Shown here: positions 1-12,100 of the stretch, in pieces
How the letters are laid out: each line of letters opens with the position of its first letter
How positions within the stretch are numbered: position 1 is the first letter of the stretch
DNA from: an uncultured Bacteroidota bacterium
Lineage (GTDB): Bacteria; Bacteroidota; Bacteroidia; Bacteroidales; UBA12481
Reading direction: 5' to 3'
Assembly (NCBI GenBank): GCA_903851365.1
Contig: CAINOB010000014.1
Span: 1 to 64,000, forward strand
DNA: 64,000 nt
The notes under the pieces: model-generated
Databases searched by the model: none
Told to the model about the DNA's origin: nothing
What the model saw: only the letters and a program-made list of their open reading frames with translations
Made by a program: the position numbers and the translations under genes

Positions 1-28
1 CGCTGCCTTTGGGTAGCGCTCTTTTTTT
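1..28 (+). terminator. Rho-independent terminator of an upstream gene
   Basis: A 7-bp stem (bases 1-7 with 12-18, one G-T wobble) closes a four-base loop. It is followed by a C/T-rich run ending in seven T at 22-28. It would end a plus-strand gene lying left of the window; the stem may extend beyond the edge. Confidence 0.6.
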
Positions 29-226
29 GAAGTTGAATCACTTAAGCATTTATTAGGCCAAAATCTCCATAATTGAACTGAAAATCCAAAAAATGGAACT
101 ATTTATTTCGGGCTGTATTTGTATTAATCAGGAAATGAGGCAAATAATTATATAATCCGCGGTTGGTATAGTTATTGATTGAATTTATAAGCACTCAGGA
201 TGGAAAACGAAACAAAAATATTCAAT

Positions 227-763
227 ATGAAAACTTCAATAAAACTCTTCGCCGTTGCACTGGTCCTTTTGGGATTTAGTGTTGGCGGGCATGCACAATC
301 AAATAGTGCCACAGCTACTGCAACTGGTACCCTGGTCAGTGCACTTTCTATTTCAGGTGGCGGAACACTTAGCTTTGGACGTATTGTTGCCGGAACTGCC
401 GGAACGGTGTTGGTTCCAGGTGTTGCAGCCCCAACACGTACCTCAAGCCTTGGGCTGGCAGGTGGAACAGTTACCTCAGCCGGATTTACGATTAGCGGAG
501 CCGACGGCTCGCAGTTTGTTGTTACTCTTCCTTCTGCAGCAGTCAGGGTAAATCATACCGATGGAACGAATTACATGGAAGTTACCGCGTTCTCCTGCGA
601 TGTTGCTGCAGCTGGAACCAGTGTTGCCGGGACCACAGCCAATTCTACACTATCAGGCATAACCAGAACCTTTTATGTGGGTGCCACGTTAAACGTGAAA
701 AACGGGGATCCTATTGGAACGTATACGTCAGCTACTTTCCCTGTAACCGTTAGTTACCAGTAA
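227..763 (+). CDS. DUF4402 domain pilin-like secreted protein (first copy)
   Basis: This is a small exported beta-rich protein of 178 residues. I chose the ATG at 227 because it opens directly with a signal peptide (MKTSIKLF, hydrophobic core, HAQ|S cleavage site); the in-frame ATG at 200 would add nine residues. The mature part shows the DUF4402 pattern: a LSFGRIVAG strand near the N-terminus, Gly/Thr-rich strands, and a C-terminal YVGATLNV ... GTYTSATFPVTVSY block. DUF4402 proteins are known to be beta-sandwich proteins, often coded near PapD-like chaperones. Here it is the first of three tandem copies ahead of such a chaperone, so a role as an exported fimbrial or surface subunit is inferred. 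Its signal peptide is nearly identical to that of the next gene, which suggests a recent duplication. Confidence 0.8.
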   Translation: MKTSIKLFAVALVLLGFSVGGHAQSNSATATATGTLVSALSISGGGTLSFGRIVAGTAGTVLVPGVAAPTRTSSLGLAGGTVTSAGFTISGADGSQFVVTLPSAAVRVNHTDGTNYMEVTAFSCDVAAAGTSVAGTTANSTLSGITRTFYVGATLNVKNGDPIGTYTSATFPVTVSYQ

Positions 764-789
764 TTCTTTGGTATAAATTTCTGTGAGTA

Positions 790-1320
790 ATGAAAACTTC
801 AATACGTCTCTTCGCCCTCTTGATGGTCCTGATGGGATTTGGTGTAAGAGCCTATGCCCAGTCGACGGCTTTTGCCTCGACTACGGTTGTTCTTATTACA
901 CCAATCGGCATAACAAAAACAGCTGAAATGCATTTTGGTACCGTGGCGGCCAGCGGCACACCGGGTACTATCATTCTTGAATACAACAGCACCACCGCAA
1001 TTGGTACCGGTGGAGCTACCATAGTCAGCGCCGGTGCTGCTCAGCCAACAACTGCCCAGTTTAAGGTAACCGGACTAGTGGGTGATACTTTTTCTATTCA
1101 GCTTCCAACGGAAGATCTTATTCTTACAGGAACCACAGACGGCATGAAAGCCGGTTCATTCAAGGCTTCCATCGACGGCACCAATGACGTTACCACCGGC
1201 ACAATAGCCGAGGGTGGCACCACCATTTCAGTGAAGGGTATTCTCACAGTACCCGCTAATGCAGTTGCCGGATCATATGCAAATGCAAATCAGCTGATTG
1301 TAAAAGTCAACTATAACTAA
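790..1320 (+). CDS. DUF4402 domain pilin-like secreted protein (second copy)
   Basis: A 176-residue exported protein that starts MKTSIRLFALL and has an AYAQ|S signal cleavage site. The mature chain has the DUF4402 marks: MHFGTVAASGTPGTIIL near residue 50 and a C-terminal strand ending LIVKVNYN. It lies 26 nt after the first copy and 33 nt before the third, so the three are probably co-transcribed. No catalytic residues are seen; a structural surface subunit is the best reading. The mature sequence has diverged clearly from copy one although the signal peptides almost match. Confidence 0.8.
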   Translation: MKTSIRLFALLMVLMGFGVRAYAQSTAFASTTVVLITPIGITKTAEMHFGTVAASGTPGTIILEYNSTTAIGTGGATIVSAGAAQPTTAQFKVTGLVGDTFSIQLPTEDLILTGTTDGMKAGSFKASIDGTNDVTTGTIAEGGTTISVKGILTVPANAVAGSYANANQLIVKVNYN

Positions 1321-1353
1321 TTTTTCCCAATCGGAAACAGAATAGCAGCCATC

Positions 1354-1890
1354 ATGAAAAAGCTGATCCTGATATCTGTTTTAGCTTGTGCTTTTCTCAC
1401 AATGCCTTTGGAAGAAGCCAAATCGCAGGTTAATGCAGCCAAAGAGGTTGCAGCATCTGCAATGCTTTCAGTAAGCATCGTTGTTCCGATAGCAGCCAGG
1501 GAAACTTCACAGTTGAGTTTTGGCAAATTTTATCCCGGACAGAAGGGAGGTACTATTACCGTAAACCCTCAGGGAAATTCGGAATCATCTTTTGGAATTA
1601 TTATTACTGCCAGCGTACCAACCGCTGGCATATTTGCTATTTCTGGTCAGGGTGATGCCACCTATGCAATAAACCTTCCGAATGGCCCGGCCATCCTAAC
1701 CAACGGTGATGGTAATACCATGGAGGTAAGCAACTGGGTGAGCTTTCCAGAAAACGGAGACGCCAAAGTTAGATTAGCCGGAGGTTCGCAAGAGGTTAGG
1801 GTTGGGGCGACCCTTAGAATGGGTTCACTGGATCAAAATCCAAAGGGAGTATATTCGGGTAGATACGAAATTACTTTTGGTTATAACTAG
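1354..1890 (+). CDS. DUF4402 domain pilin-like secreted protein (third copy)
   Basis: A 178-residue exported protein starting MKKLILISVLACAFL, with a likely cleavage after KSQ. DUF4402 signatures are LSFGKFYPGQKGGTITV around residues 50-66, VGATLRMG, and the terminal GVYSGRYEITFGYN. A Gly-Asn-rich stretch with NGDGNTMEV matches the equivalent HTDGTNYMEV of the first copy. It closes the tandem of three. It is followed by a 90-nt gap holding a candidate promoter and then the chaperone gene. Function as a pilin-like subunit is inferred from context. Confidence 0.8.
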   Translation: MKKLILISVLACAFLTMPLEEAKSQVNAAKEVAASAMLSVSIVVPIAARETSQLSFGKFYPGQKGGTITVNPQGNSESSFGIIITASVPTAGIFAISGQGDATYAINLPNGPAILTNGDGNTMEVSNWVSFPENGDAKVRLAGGSQEVRVGATLRMGSLDQNPKGVYSGRYEITFGYN

Positions 1891-1924
1891 GCTGATACAC
1901 AGATTTAGTTTCCAGACTTGTACA

Positions 1925-1954
1925 TTTCATACTCGTATTATATTTTTATATTTG
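1925..1954 (+). promoter_or_regulatory. Candidate Bacteroidota promoter for the chaperone gene
   Basis: A perfect TAnnTTTG -7 element (TATATTTG, 1947-1954) lies 26 nt before the chaperone start codon. TTTC at 1925-1928, 18 nt upstream, is one base off the -33 element TTTG. It suggests the chaperone has its own transcript as well as read-through. Confidence 0.45.
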
Positions 1955-1980
1955 TGTGGAATAATTAAGGATTATTTAAA

Positions 1981-2862
1981 ATGCTAGGATCTAAAAATTT
2001 AAGTAGCCGGTTTGCCAAAAAACAATCTTTGGTAAAACTGGCTTTACTCTTTGGGTTAATCGTGCCTCCAGGAATTGTTACCACAAGCTTAGAAGCACAA
2101 GGTAACCTGCTGATTACTCCGCGCCGCGTGGTTTTTGAAGGTACCAAAAAGAACGAAGAGCTCAACCTGGCCAACACTGGGTCTGATACAGCAACCTTTA
2201 ATGTTTCGATGGTACAGTACCGGATGAAAGAAGATGGCGCATTCGAAGAGATTAAAGAACCTGATCCTGGTCAGAATTTTGCTGATAAATATGTGCGGTT
2301 TTTTCCGCGTTCCGTTACCCTTGCCCCAAATGAATCGCAGGTTGTTAAAATGCAATTGTACCGGACCAATGAGCTGCAGCCGGGTGAATATCGCTCACAT
2401 GTGTATTTCAGGGCAGTGCCGAAAACAACTGCTTTAGGTGCAGAAGAGGTTAATAAGGACACCACAACCCTCTCGGTTAAACTCGTTCCAATTTTTGGAA
2501 TCACGATTCCTGTCATTATTCGGGTTGGGGAGAATACAACCAAGGTTACCCTTAGTGATCTGGCTTTTACAACGGTAAATGATACACTTCCGAGGCTGAG
2601 CCTTTCCTTCAATAGATTAGGCAACATGTCTGTTTACGGTGATATCGATGTTTTTTATATCCCTCCAACCGGTAGAGGAACCCAGGTAGCCACGCTGAGA
2701 GGGGTCGCTGTTTATACACCTAACCCCTTGCGTAAAATCAAAATGGATTTGCAGAAGGGGCAGGGAATAGATTACCATAAGGGGAAATTGCAGGTAACCT
2801 ATTCAGCACAAGCTGAAGATAAAAAAGGGAAGTTTGCAGAAGCAGAGTTGATTTTGAAGTAA
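1981..2862 (+). CDS. PapD-like periplasmic fimbrial chaperone
   Basis: A 293-residue exported protein with a rather long N-terminal segment (hydrophobic stretch about residues 20-36, cleavage near LEAQ). The mature protein begins NLLITPRRVVFEG and continues with a NEELNLANTGSDTATFNV strand. It then has VRFFPRSVTLAPNESQVVKM and a PGEYRSHVYFRA segment. This order is the pattern of immunoglobulin-fold pilus chaperones (PapD N-terminal domain), including an early Arg followed by a V-F strand and the later P-x-Q-x-V-K strand. A second beta domain fills the rest. Such chaperones hold subunits in the periplasm before they reach an usher. Flanking DUF4402 genes and the usher-like gene downstream fit that. 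It may be closer to archaic or alternative chaperones than to E. coli PapD. Confidence 0.75.
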   Translation: MLGSKNLSSRFAKKQSLVKLALLFGLIVPPGIVTTSLEAQGNLLITPRRVVFEGTKKNEELNLANTGSDTATFNVSMVQYRMKEDGAFEEIKEPDPGQNFADKYVRFFPRSVTLAPNESQVVKMQLYRTNELQPGEYRSHVYFRAVPKTTALGAEEVNKDTTTLSVKLVPIFGITIPVIIRVGENTTKVTLSDLAFTTVNDTLPRLSLSFNRLGNMSVYGDIDVFYIPPTGRGTQVATLRGVAVYTPNPLRKIKMDLQKGQGIDYHKGKLQVTYSAQAEDKKGKFAEAELILK

Positions 2863-2877
2863 GACAGAGGAGATTCG

Positions 2878-2923
2878 AATGAAGAATTCCGTTCCCGCTT
2901 CAGCAGGAACGGAATTCTTCATT
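2878..2923 (+). terminator. Perfect 18-bp hairpin between the chaperone and giant adhesin genes
   Basis: Bases 2878-2895 are an exact inverted complement of 2906-2923, around a 10-nt loop; each arm holds a GAATTC site. It starts 16 nt after the chaperone stop codon. Only three T follow, so it may act as a weak terminator, an attenuator or an mRNA-stabilising end rather than a full stop. Confidence 0.55.
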
Positions 2924-3083
2924 TGAGCCATAGCTGTTGGTGGTTGTTTTCCATGATTTAAGAATCCGTCCCAAATACGGAAAAATCAACAGGAATAGGA
3001 ATCTTTAATTAATAGATAGTTAATCTCTTAAGCGCAACGGCTCGATTCTTGTAACGCGTACATGCTTATTAATATGGTATGGG

Positions 3084-3091
3084 TATCTTTG
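3084..3091 (+). promoter_or_regulatory. Candidate -7 element for the giant adhesin gene
   Basis: TATCTTTG matches TAnnTTTG. It lies just inside the longest possible reading frame of the adhesin (ATG at 3079). If used, transcription would start near 3096, which argues that translation begins at a later ATG (3112 or 3148). No good -33 element is visible. Confidence 0.3.
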
Positions 3092-3147
3092 CAGAAGGGA
3101 TGATAAAACAAATGAACATAACGGAAAACTGGAATAAATCAGGAAAG

Positions 3148-6100
3148 ATGGATCATCGAATCCTTTTGAAATCGGTTGTTCTGTTTGTTGCGTTTTTGAT
3201 ATCCGTATTTTCTATTCAGGCGCAAACCCGGGTTCAATCGACAACAGGAAATACCGGGAGTGGTACCTCAGCAACAATTACCATGACCGCTTTAACCAGC
3301 GCACCAGTCAATGGAAATACCCTGGTTGCAGTTATCTCCACTCGTGGGACAACGGCGAATCGGGTAAGTTCAATAACTCAAACCGGTGCTACCTGGGTTC
3401 GGGCCACTCAGGCAACAAATGCAAACGGCACCACCACTGAAATCTGGTATGCCCCTAATGTATCCGGTGCAGGAACAACAATTACAATTAACCAGGCAAG
3501 TCTTCGGTCTGCTGCCGTGGTTATTGAGTATAGCGGCATATTAACCGTGAGTCCTCTTGATGTAGTGGCCAATTCTACCGCTAAGAGCACCAATGCCAGC
3601 ACTGGGACAACAGCATCAACAGCACAGGGTACAGAACTTTGGATCGGAGGTATTGGATTGGTTAGCAGTGGGTATACCCTTGGGTCGATAACAAATTCTT
3701 TTGGAACAGTTGCGACAGTGCAAACATCCAACAGTACTGCTACTAATAACTCCAAAGTCTATGTACTTGAAAAGATTGTGACGACAACGGGAACTGCTAA
3801 TACAGGGGGCACTGTGAGTTTTAACTCCCAATGGTCCGGTGCCATAGCTACATTTAAGAATGCTACGATCACCTCTACAGGTGCCGGTGGAAACTGGAAT
3901 AGCACTGCAACTTGGGTTGGAGGTGTGGTTCCGGTTGCAGGAACAAACGTTATTATTGCCAGTGGAGCCACGGTTACATTAAATGTCGCGGCACCCGTGA
4001 TAGTAAATTTAACGGTTGATGGGACTCTCGATACCAGCACCTTTACGATTTCCGGTACAGGAGCATTAACCGTTTCGGGAACCGGAACACTGCTGGTTGG
4101 TGGTGCTTTTCCATCGTTCACAGGGGGTAGTACTTTGAGCTCCGGCAGCACAGTAAATTTTGACAACGCGGGAGCTCAGTCTGTGCCTGTTCAAGCATAT
4201 AGTAACCTTATTGTTTCCGGAGGGGGCACAAAAACTCTGGCCGGAGCAACTCCAACCGTTGGTGGTGTAATGACAGTAAAAGCAGGCACAACACTTGATC
4301 TGGGGACTAATCCACTCGGAGCCACTGCCGCTCCGACAGGTGTCGTTCTGGAAATAGGATCAACCGGATCCACCATATCAGGGTCGGGAACCGGGATTCT
4401 GCACCTCAACGGCAATGTTACGGTCAACGATACCGGGGGCAGTGGAGGAGCATCAATATCTTGCCCGGTTTCACTGGATGCAGATAGAACCATTACGGTT
4501 GCAGACGGAGCTTCAGCTATCGATTTAGCCATTTCAGGTGCCATCGGAACTTCATTTGGCCTGACCAAAGAGGGTGCCGGAACTTTATCTCTTTCAGGAA
4601 TAAATACTTACACCGGCGCAACAAATATCAACGCTGGAAAACTGAAAATCGGAGCCTCAACTTCAGCTCTTGGCACGATAGCAGGAATAACCTCAGTGGC
4701 ATCGGGCGCTACCTTAGACTTAGGCGGGTCCATTTTGTCAACGGCAGAACCCCTCACCATAAATGGAACCGGGTTAGCTGGTGCAGGAGCTTTAACCAAT
4801 ACCGGAGGTAATGCTTCGTATTCCGGACCCATCACCATGGGTTCATCGGGAGCAACAATTACCGTCACCTCATCAGGTACCCTAACCTGCAGTGGAACTC
4901 TTGCGACTGGTGCCTATGCTTTAACCCTGGATGGATCAGCAGGTACCGGAACCCTGTCCGGGAACATATCAGCTCCCTCCTCAATAACCAAGGAAGGTGC
5001 TGGCACCTGGGTGTTATCAGGAACCAATACCTATACCGGCGCAACCTTGATTAATGCCGGAACACTGGATATAGGATCAACTTCAGCTCTGGGAACCACA
5101 GCAGGAATTACAACCGTGATAGCAGGTGCCGTATTGGATCTTAACGGAGTCAACCTATCCGGTGCTGAACCCCTCACCTTGAATGGGACCGGCATTTCCA
5201 ATGGAGGAGCACTGACAAACAGTTCAGCAACAAATGCTGTAACTTTTACAGGACCCATCACTCTCGGAAGCGCCACCAGCATTGGAGCCACCAGCAACAT
5301 CAATTTGACTTCCGGCGGAGTAAGCGGAGACCAGGATTTAACAAAAGTCGGCGCCGCAACATTGAGTCTGGGGAGCGGCACGGTGTCAATAGGAAAACTT
5401 ACAATCAGTGCAGGTGCACTGGCAGCCACATCCGTGACGATGAATTTGACGGGTGATTTCATTAACGACGGCACCTTTGGGAATAATGGCGGAACGGTCA
5501 ATATGAATGGATTGGCAGCCCAATCAATCAGTGGGTTACAAGCCATCACATTTTCCACTTTGAAAATTAACAATACTGTGGGAGTCTCCTTGGCGAGAAC
5601 GGTAGCTATCACAACATTGACCATTGCCGATGTTGCAGGTTCCAGTGTATTCAATGATGGAGGTTTTGCCATAACCACGGCAACCACATTAAATCTTAAT
5701 TCGGGAACTTATAACTGTACTGCAACTGTATTACCCTTTGGTACTTTGAATGCAGGCACCGGGACAGTGAATTTTAGTGCTAATGGTTCTCAAACAGTAG
5801 CTACAAAATCATATTACAATCTTATACTATCTGGTTCTGGCGATAAAACATTTTTAGGCGCAACCTTAATAGGTGCTGTGTTATCGATAAACGGAACAAC
5901 AAAAGCCTTACTTGCCGCAGCATCTACTTCCTTGACAGCAACAATGAATTTTAACGGTGCAGGTGTGATTAACGGTTCCTGGGGCAGCACGGGTTCAACT
6001 GCGACTTATAAGAATGATACCTATTTCTTGAATTCAACGGGTATCATCAATATAACCTCGTCAACCTGTTCTGCAGTCAACGTGCCGGTAAGCGGAGGAG

Positions 6101-9100
6101 ATCAGACCATCTGCTCAGGTGCAACAATTCCAGCGCTAACGGTAACCGTTGGTGCCGGAGAAACAGCAGATTGGTATACTTTAGCTACCGGGGGCACCCT
6201 GCTGCAGGCAAGCAGTACCAGTTATACTCCCGGGGGTGGCGGAACATTTTATGCAGTGGCCAGGAACACTACCACCAATTGTGTGAGCAGCACCCGCACA
6301 GCCGTTACCCTTACCGTTCAGTCAGCCGCAGGTGCCGGCACTATTGGAACGGCACAAACCATCTGTTACAATACAACTCCCGCCTTGCTGACGTCGACCG
6401 CTGCCGGAACGGGATCCGGAGCACTGACTTATGAATGGCAGACTAATGCCAGTGGAACGTATGTCACCATAGCTGCTCAGAATTCCGCTACCTATCAGCC
6501 TCCGACACTCACGGCAACCACCAGTTATCAGAGAAGAACAGTTTCCACACTAAATGGAAATATCTGTTATTCAGCCTATACAACCCCAATTACAGTTACT
6601 GTTCAGGCCACGCCTACTGCGGGTTCCATTGGTACAGCACAAACTATCTGCAATGCGAGTTCACCTGCCTCTCTAACATCCACTGCAGCCGGAACAGGTT
6701 CGGGAGCTATAACTTATGAATGGCAGACCAATGCCAGCGGAAGCTTTGTAACCATATCCGCAGCAAATGCAGCCACTTATCAGCCGCCGACACTGACTGC
6801 ATCAACGAGTTACCAGAGACGAACTGTTTCCACACTCAATGGCAATATCTGTTATTCTGCCTATACCACACCAATTTTGATTACCGTGCAAGCTACCCCA
6901 ACAGCAGGTTCAGTTGGGACTGCCCAAACTCTTTGTAACGGATTAACGCCAGCATTGCTGACATCTACAGCAGCCGGTACCGGAACCGGAACCTTGAGTT
7001 ATGAATGGCAGACTAATGCCAGTGGAAGCTATGCGACAATTTCCGCAGCGAATTCCGACACCTATCAGCCACCGGCTCTGACGGCTACAACAAGTTATCA
7101 GAGACGAACAGTATCGACCTATAATGGTAATATCTGTTATTCAGCCTATACTACTCCGGTAACCATAACAATTCAGACAACTCCTACTGCTGGCGCAATT
7201 GCTGCTGATCAAACCATTTGTTACAATACTGCGCCCGCACTCTTAACCTCCTCAACAGCAGGCACCGGATCCGGAACGATCACTTATGAATGGCAGACCA
7301 ATGCCAGCGGAAGCTATGTGACCATATCCGCCGCAAATTCAGCTACCTACCAGCCTCCGGCATTAACAGCAACGACTGCTTATCGGAGAAGAAGTGTATC
7401 GACACTCAATGGCAATAGTTGTTATTCGGCTTATACTTCTCCTGTGACGGTAACCGTCGAAGCAACACCTTCGGCTCCCACCTTCAGCTCTGCCTTACCC
7501 GCAAGTGGAAGCGTTGTTTGTGCCGGGTTTAATACGGGTACAGCCACATTTAATGCGGGTTCAGGAGGCGGAACAGATGAATACCAGGTTAGTATAGATG
7601 GTGGCAATAACTGGTTAACTTACAGTAGTGGTGGAGCGATATCGACCACTGGCGGAACCACATCGGTGATTGTAAGGGCAAGGAGAATCGGAGTAGCTTG
7701 TGCTGCAACCGGATATAATACTTATACGATCTGGACTTATGGATCAACTCCTTTAGCCCCGGCATTAAGCTCATCGACAATTCCAAGCGGGGTTACTCTC
7801 TGTGCAGGATTTAATACCGGCGCAGTAACCGGAACCGGCGGATCAGGCGGATCAACCGGAGCGGTGGATGAATACCAGGTCAGCCTCAATGGAGGGTCCA
7901 CTTATTCTTCCTATTCCAGCGGAGCATTAATAAATACGTCAACAGCAACAACCAGCGTACTGGTACTAGCCAGACGGACAGGTGGGAATTTTGGCTGTAC
8001 AACTTCAACGTGGAGTACAATTTGTGCCTGGAATATTGGTACAACTTTGGTAAGTCCGGTGTTAAATACAGCCACTCCGGCAACAGGTACGGCTATTTGT
8101 GCCGGGTACAGTCCAAGTGCCACCATCACCCCGGGTTCCGGTGGTTCCACCGGTGCGGCTGACCTTTATGAATATAGTATCAATAATGGAAATACCTGGG
8201 CAGCCTATACATCAGGAGCTGCCATAGTAACCACGGGAGCAATAACCAGTGTTCAGGTCAGGGTAAGCCGGTCGGCGGGCAGTTATGGCTGTACCTCCCC
8301 CGGAACTTCCATCATCGCCAATTGGCCAATATCAGCAACAACAGTAAATCCCTCTTTGAGTTCCGCATCCCCTGCCACCAGTACTACGATCTGTGCAGGT
8401 TATAGTCCCAGTGCGATTATCAGCTCCGGTTCAGGAGGTTCCTCAGGCGCTGCTGATTTAGTTCAGTATAGCATTAATAACGGCAGTAGCTGGTCGACCT
8501 ATACTTCGGGAAATAGTATCAATACCACAGCAGCAACCGGAAATATTCTGATTCAGGCAAGCCGCACAGCAGGTTCTTATGGTTGCAGTGCAACCGGGCC
8601 AACGACGATTGTCACCTGGCCCCTATCGACAGCAAATGTAAATCCTTCATTGAACCTGGCTACACCGCCGAGCGGCACCTCCATCTGTGCAGGATATAAT
8701 GGCCCAAGTGCAACCATCACAACAGGTACCGGCGGGTCGTCAGGGGCAGCAGATCTTTATGAGTACAGTATCAATAACGGCTCTACCTGGTCAGCTTACT
8801 CTTCGGGAACGGCTATCAATACAACCGGAGCCACCACTAATATTCTGATCAGAGTTAGCCGGTCGGCGGGCAGTTACGGATGTAGCGCGACTGGTCCCAC
8901 AACAATTGTTACCTGGCCAGTTGCCTCAACACCGGTTTCACCCACTTTGAGCGCGGCAAGTCCGGCTTCAGGAAGTACCATCTGTGCCGGATTTAATACC
9001 GGAACTGTAACTGGTACCGGCGGTTCTGGAGGTTCCGGGGGTTCGGCCAATGAATACCAGGTTAGCATTAACGGAGGTGGTGTTTACAGTGCATATACCA

Positions 9101-12100
9101 GCGGTTCCGCCATAAATACTGCCGGAGCAACTGGAAGCGTGATCGTTCAGGCAAGAAGGACCGGGGGCAGCTATGGATGTTCAAGCACATCATGGACGAC
9201 TTTATGCACCTGGACTGTCAGTACAGCTACTGTAAATCCATCCTTAAATGTTGCAATTCCTGGAAGTGGAAACTCGATTTGCGCAGGATATAATGTCAGT
9301 GCAACAATTACTGCCGGCTCTGGTGGTTCAGCAAGCGCGGCAGATACTTATGAATACAGCATTAACAACGGAGGAGCATGGTTGAGCTACACTTCCGGAG
9401 CAACAATTAATACTGCAGCAGCCACGGGGAATGTCCTGATCCGTGTCAGCCGCTCATCCGGCAGTTACGGCTGCACTGCAACAGGACCGACAACAATCGT
9501 TACCTGGCCGATATCGGCAGCCACCACAGCACCCACCTTGGGTACAGCCAGTCCGGTAACCGGGAGTTCTGTTTGTGTGGGAGTAAATACTGGTTCAGTA
9601 ACCATAAGCGCCGGTTCAGGAGGATCCACCGGGGCAGCTGATCAATATCAGTTCAGTATTAACGGCGGAAGTACTTACAGCACGTATACAAGCGGAGCGG
9701 CTATCAATACATCAGCAGCAACCGGAAGTGTTATCGTTCAGGCACGCAGAACCGGAGGCAGCTATGGATGTTCAGATACCGGATGGAATACTCTCTGTTC
9801 TTGGACAATAAATCCTCAACCATCTATCACCCTGGGATCAAACCCGAGCGTCAATCAGGGTACAACTACGGCCTATCTTAGTTATAGTGCAACTTCAAAC
9901 AGTCCAAACCAATACAGCATCGATTATGATGCAACGGCTAATACAGCTGGATTTATTGATGTGACAAACGCCACGCTGGGCACGAGTCCGATTACTCTCG
10001 TAGTGCCGGCTGCACCAGCTTTGGCTACCTACAACGGTACCCTGACTGTTAGAAACAGCACAACAGGGTGCGTAAGTGCCGGATATGCAATAACCGTTAC
10101 GGTGGGACAAAACCTGCTAAACGCATCTTTCTTGTCAGCTTCACAAAGCAGTCTGGGTGAGTCCGGAACAATCATTATTCCGGTTGTTTTATCCGCTGCA
10201 AGTGGGAGCACGGTAACTGTGCCTTTTACGGTTAATGTTGGCAGTACTGCAACTGGGAGTGGAACGGATTACACCATTACCTCGAGCCCCATTACCATTG
10301 CTGCCGGAGAAAGAACCGGAGTGATTACCATAACTATTGCTGGTGATGCTCTTGATGAGAGTGATGAAACGGTGATTGTTAATATGGGCCTTCCAACCAA
10401 TGCAATTTTGGGAGCGATCACCACACATACAGCAACCATTATGGACGATGATCCATATCCGACAGGTTCCATCGCGGTAAACCGCTATGGGGTTTCAACT
10501 GCTCCGGTGTCCCTGGTTAACAACGTATTGCTGAAAGGATGCCTAACGGCCAGCAATATAGCCTTCAGTGGAAATGCTGTCCAGATCGGGCATTTCACCA
10601 GTGGAGGCTCCTCATTTCCCATATCTGAAGGGATTATCCTCTCCACTGGGAATGTGGCTTCGGCTGAAGGGCCTAATAAGAATTTCGGAACAACCACTCA
10701 GAATGCTGGAGCAGGAGATGCAAATATTAATACGATTTCCGGAGGCACCTCCTATGATGCAGCAGTTTTGGAGTTCGACTTTAAACCGGAAGGTAATACC
10801 ATACAGTTTAATTATGTTTTTGCCTCCGAAGAATATGCTGAATATGTGGGCGCCGCGTCAAATGATGCTTTTGCATTTCTGCTGAGTGGCCCTGGTATTA
10901 CGGGTACTGTAAATATTGCACTGATACCATCTTCAGCCACTGCAGTTGCCATTAATGATGTGCATGGACAAGGGAATTCGGTCGTAACTAATTATCCAAC
11001 AGAACTTCAGGCACTCGTAGCCAGTCCAAGTGCTCAGGGACCTGCCTGGTCCAAGATTACCGATGATGCAAATGGTTATTTTGGCACCACTCCTGGCCGT
11101 TATTATTACCGGATTACCCCGGTTAACTCGGCAACCGGCCCCTTAAATGCCGCCTACTATGTGGATAACGGTCAGTTCATCGACCGTGATGTTATTGCCT
11201 CCAATGGAAGGAGACAAATTCAATATCTGAACCAAAGCGGCCAGGTTGGTACCTCTGAAATGGAATTTGATGGCAGAACAACCAAATTGACTGCATCTCA
11301 TGCTGTACAAGCTTGCCAGACCTATCATATAAAAATGGTAATCGCTGATGTTAATGATCAGAAATGGGATTCAGGTGTTTTTCTGGAAGCAAAGAGCTTT
11401 ACTTCCAATGAGGTGGCTATCTCCAGTCATATCGGGGCAATTTCTGGCGATGCAACAAATATGTACGAAGGTTGCGATGGTAGTTTTATTCGTTTCCAGC
11501 GGGCTGACGGAGCTGATAACAGTGAAACTTTCACCTTTCCGGTAATTATTGCAGGTACAGCAACTAATGGAGTCGATTTTGTGTATACCAATTCAGGTGG
11601 AACGATAATCGGTGATGGTACTTTCCCAAGTTCTGCTACCATTCCTGCAGGGGTGAATTACGTTGATTACTATTATAAGGCACAATCCGATGGTCTTATC
11701 GAGGGCAACGAAACAATTGTTTTTCGTGTGAGTAATGGTTGTCCGTGTGATCCTTTACCAACCTATCTGGAGAAAGTAGTTACGATTGTCGATGTGCCGC
11801 AGATTCAGGCATCCACCGTTTCCGTTATTCAGTGCGTGTCCTCCGGGAATCCGGTGGCCACCATAACGGTAAACCTGCAAGGTGGCCTGAATCCGAATGA
11901 TTATCAATACAGGCTTGATGCGGGTACTTTCCAGGCTGGTAATGTATTTACCCTGCCCAGTAATTTCGCAGATGGGCATGACATAATTGGTATCAGTCAC
12001 TATGTTACCGTAAAAGATCAATACTCCTGCAATTCAATCACGGAGAACAATATTGTCATCCCGTCCATTGCTCCTTTAGAGGCCAATGCCGGTTCCGATA

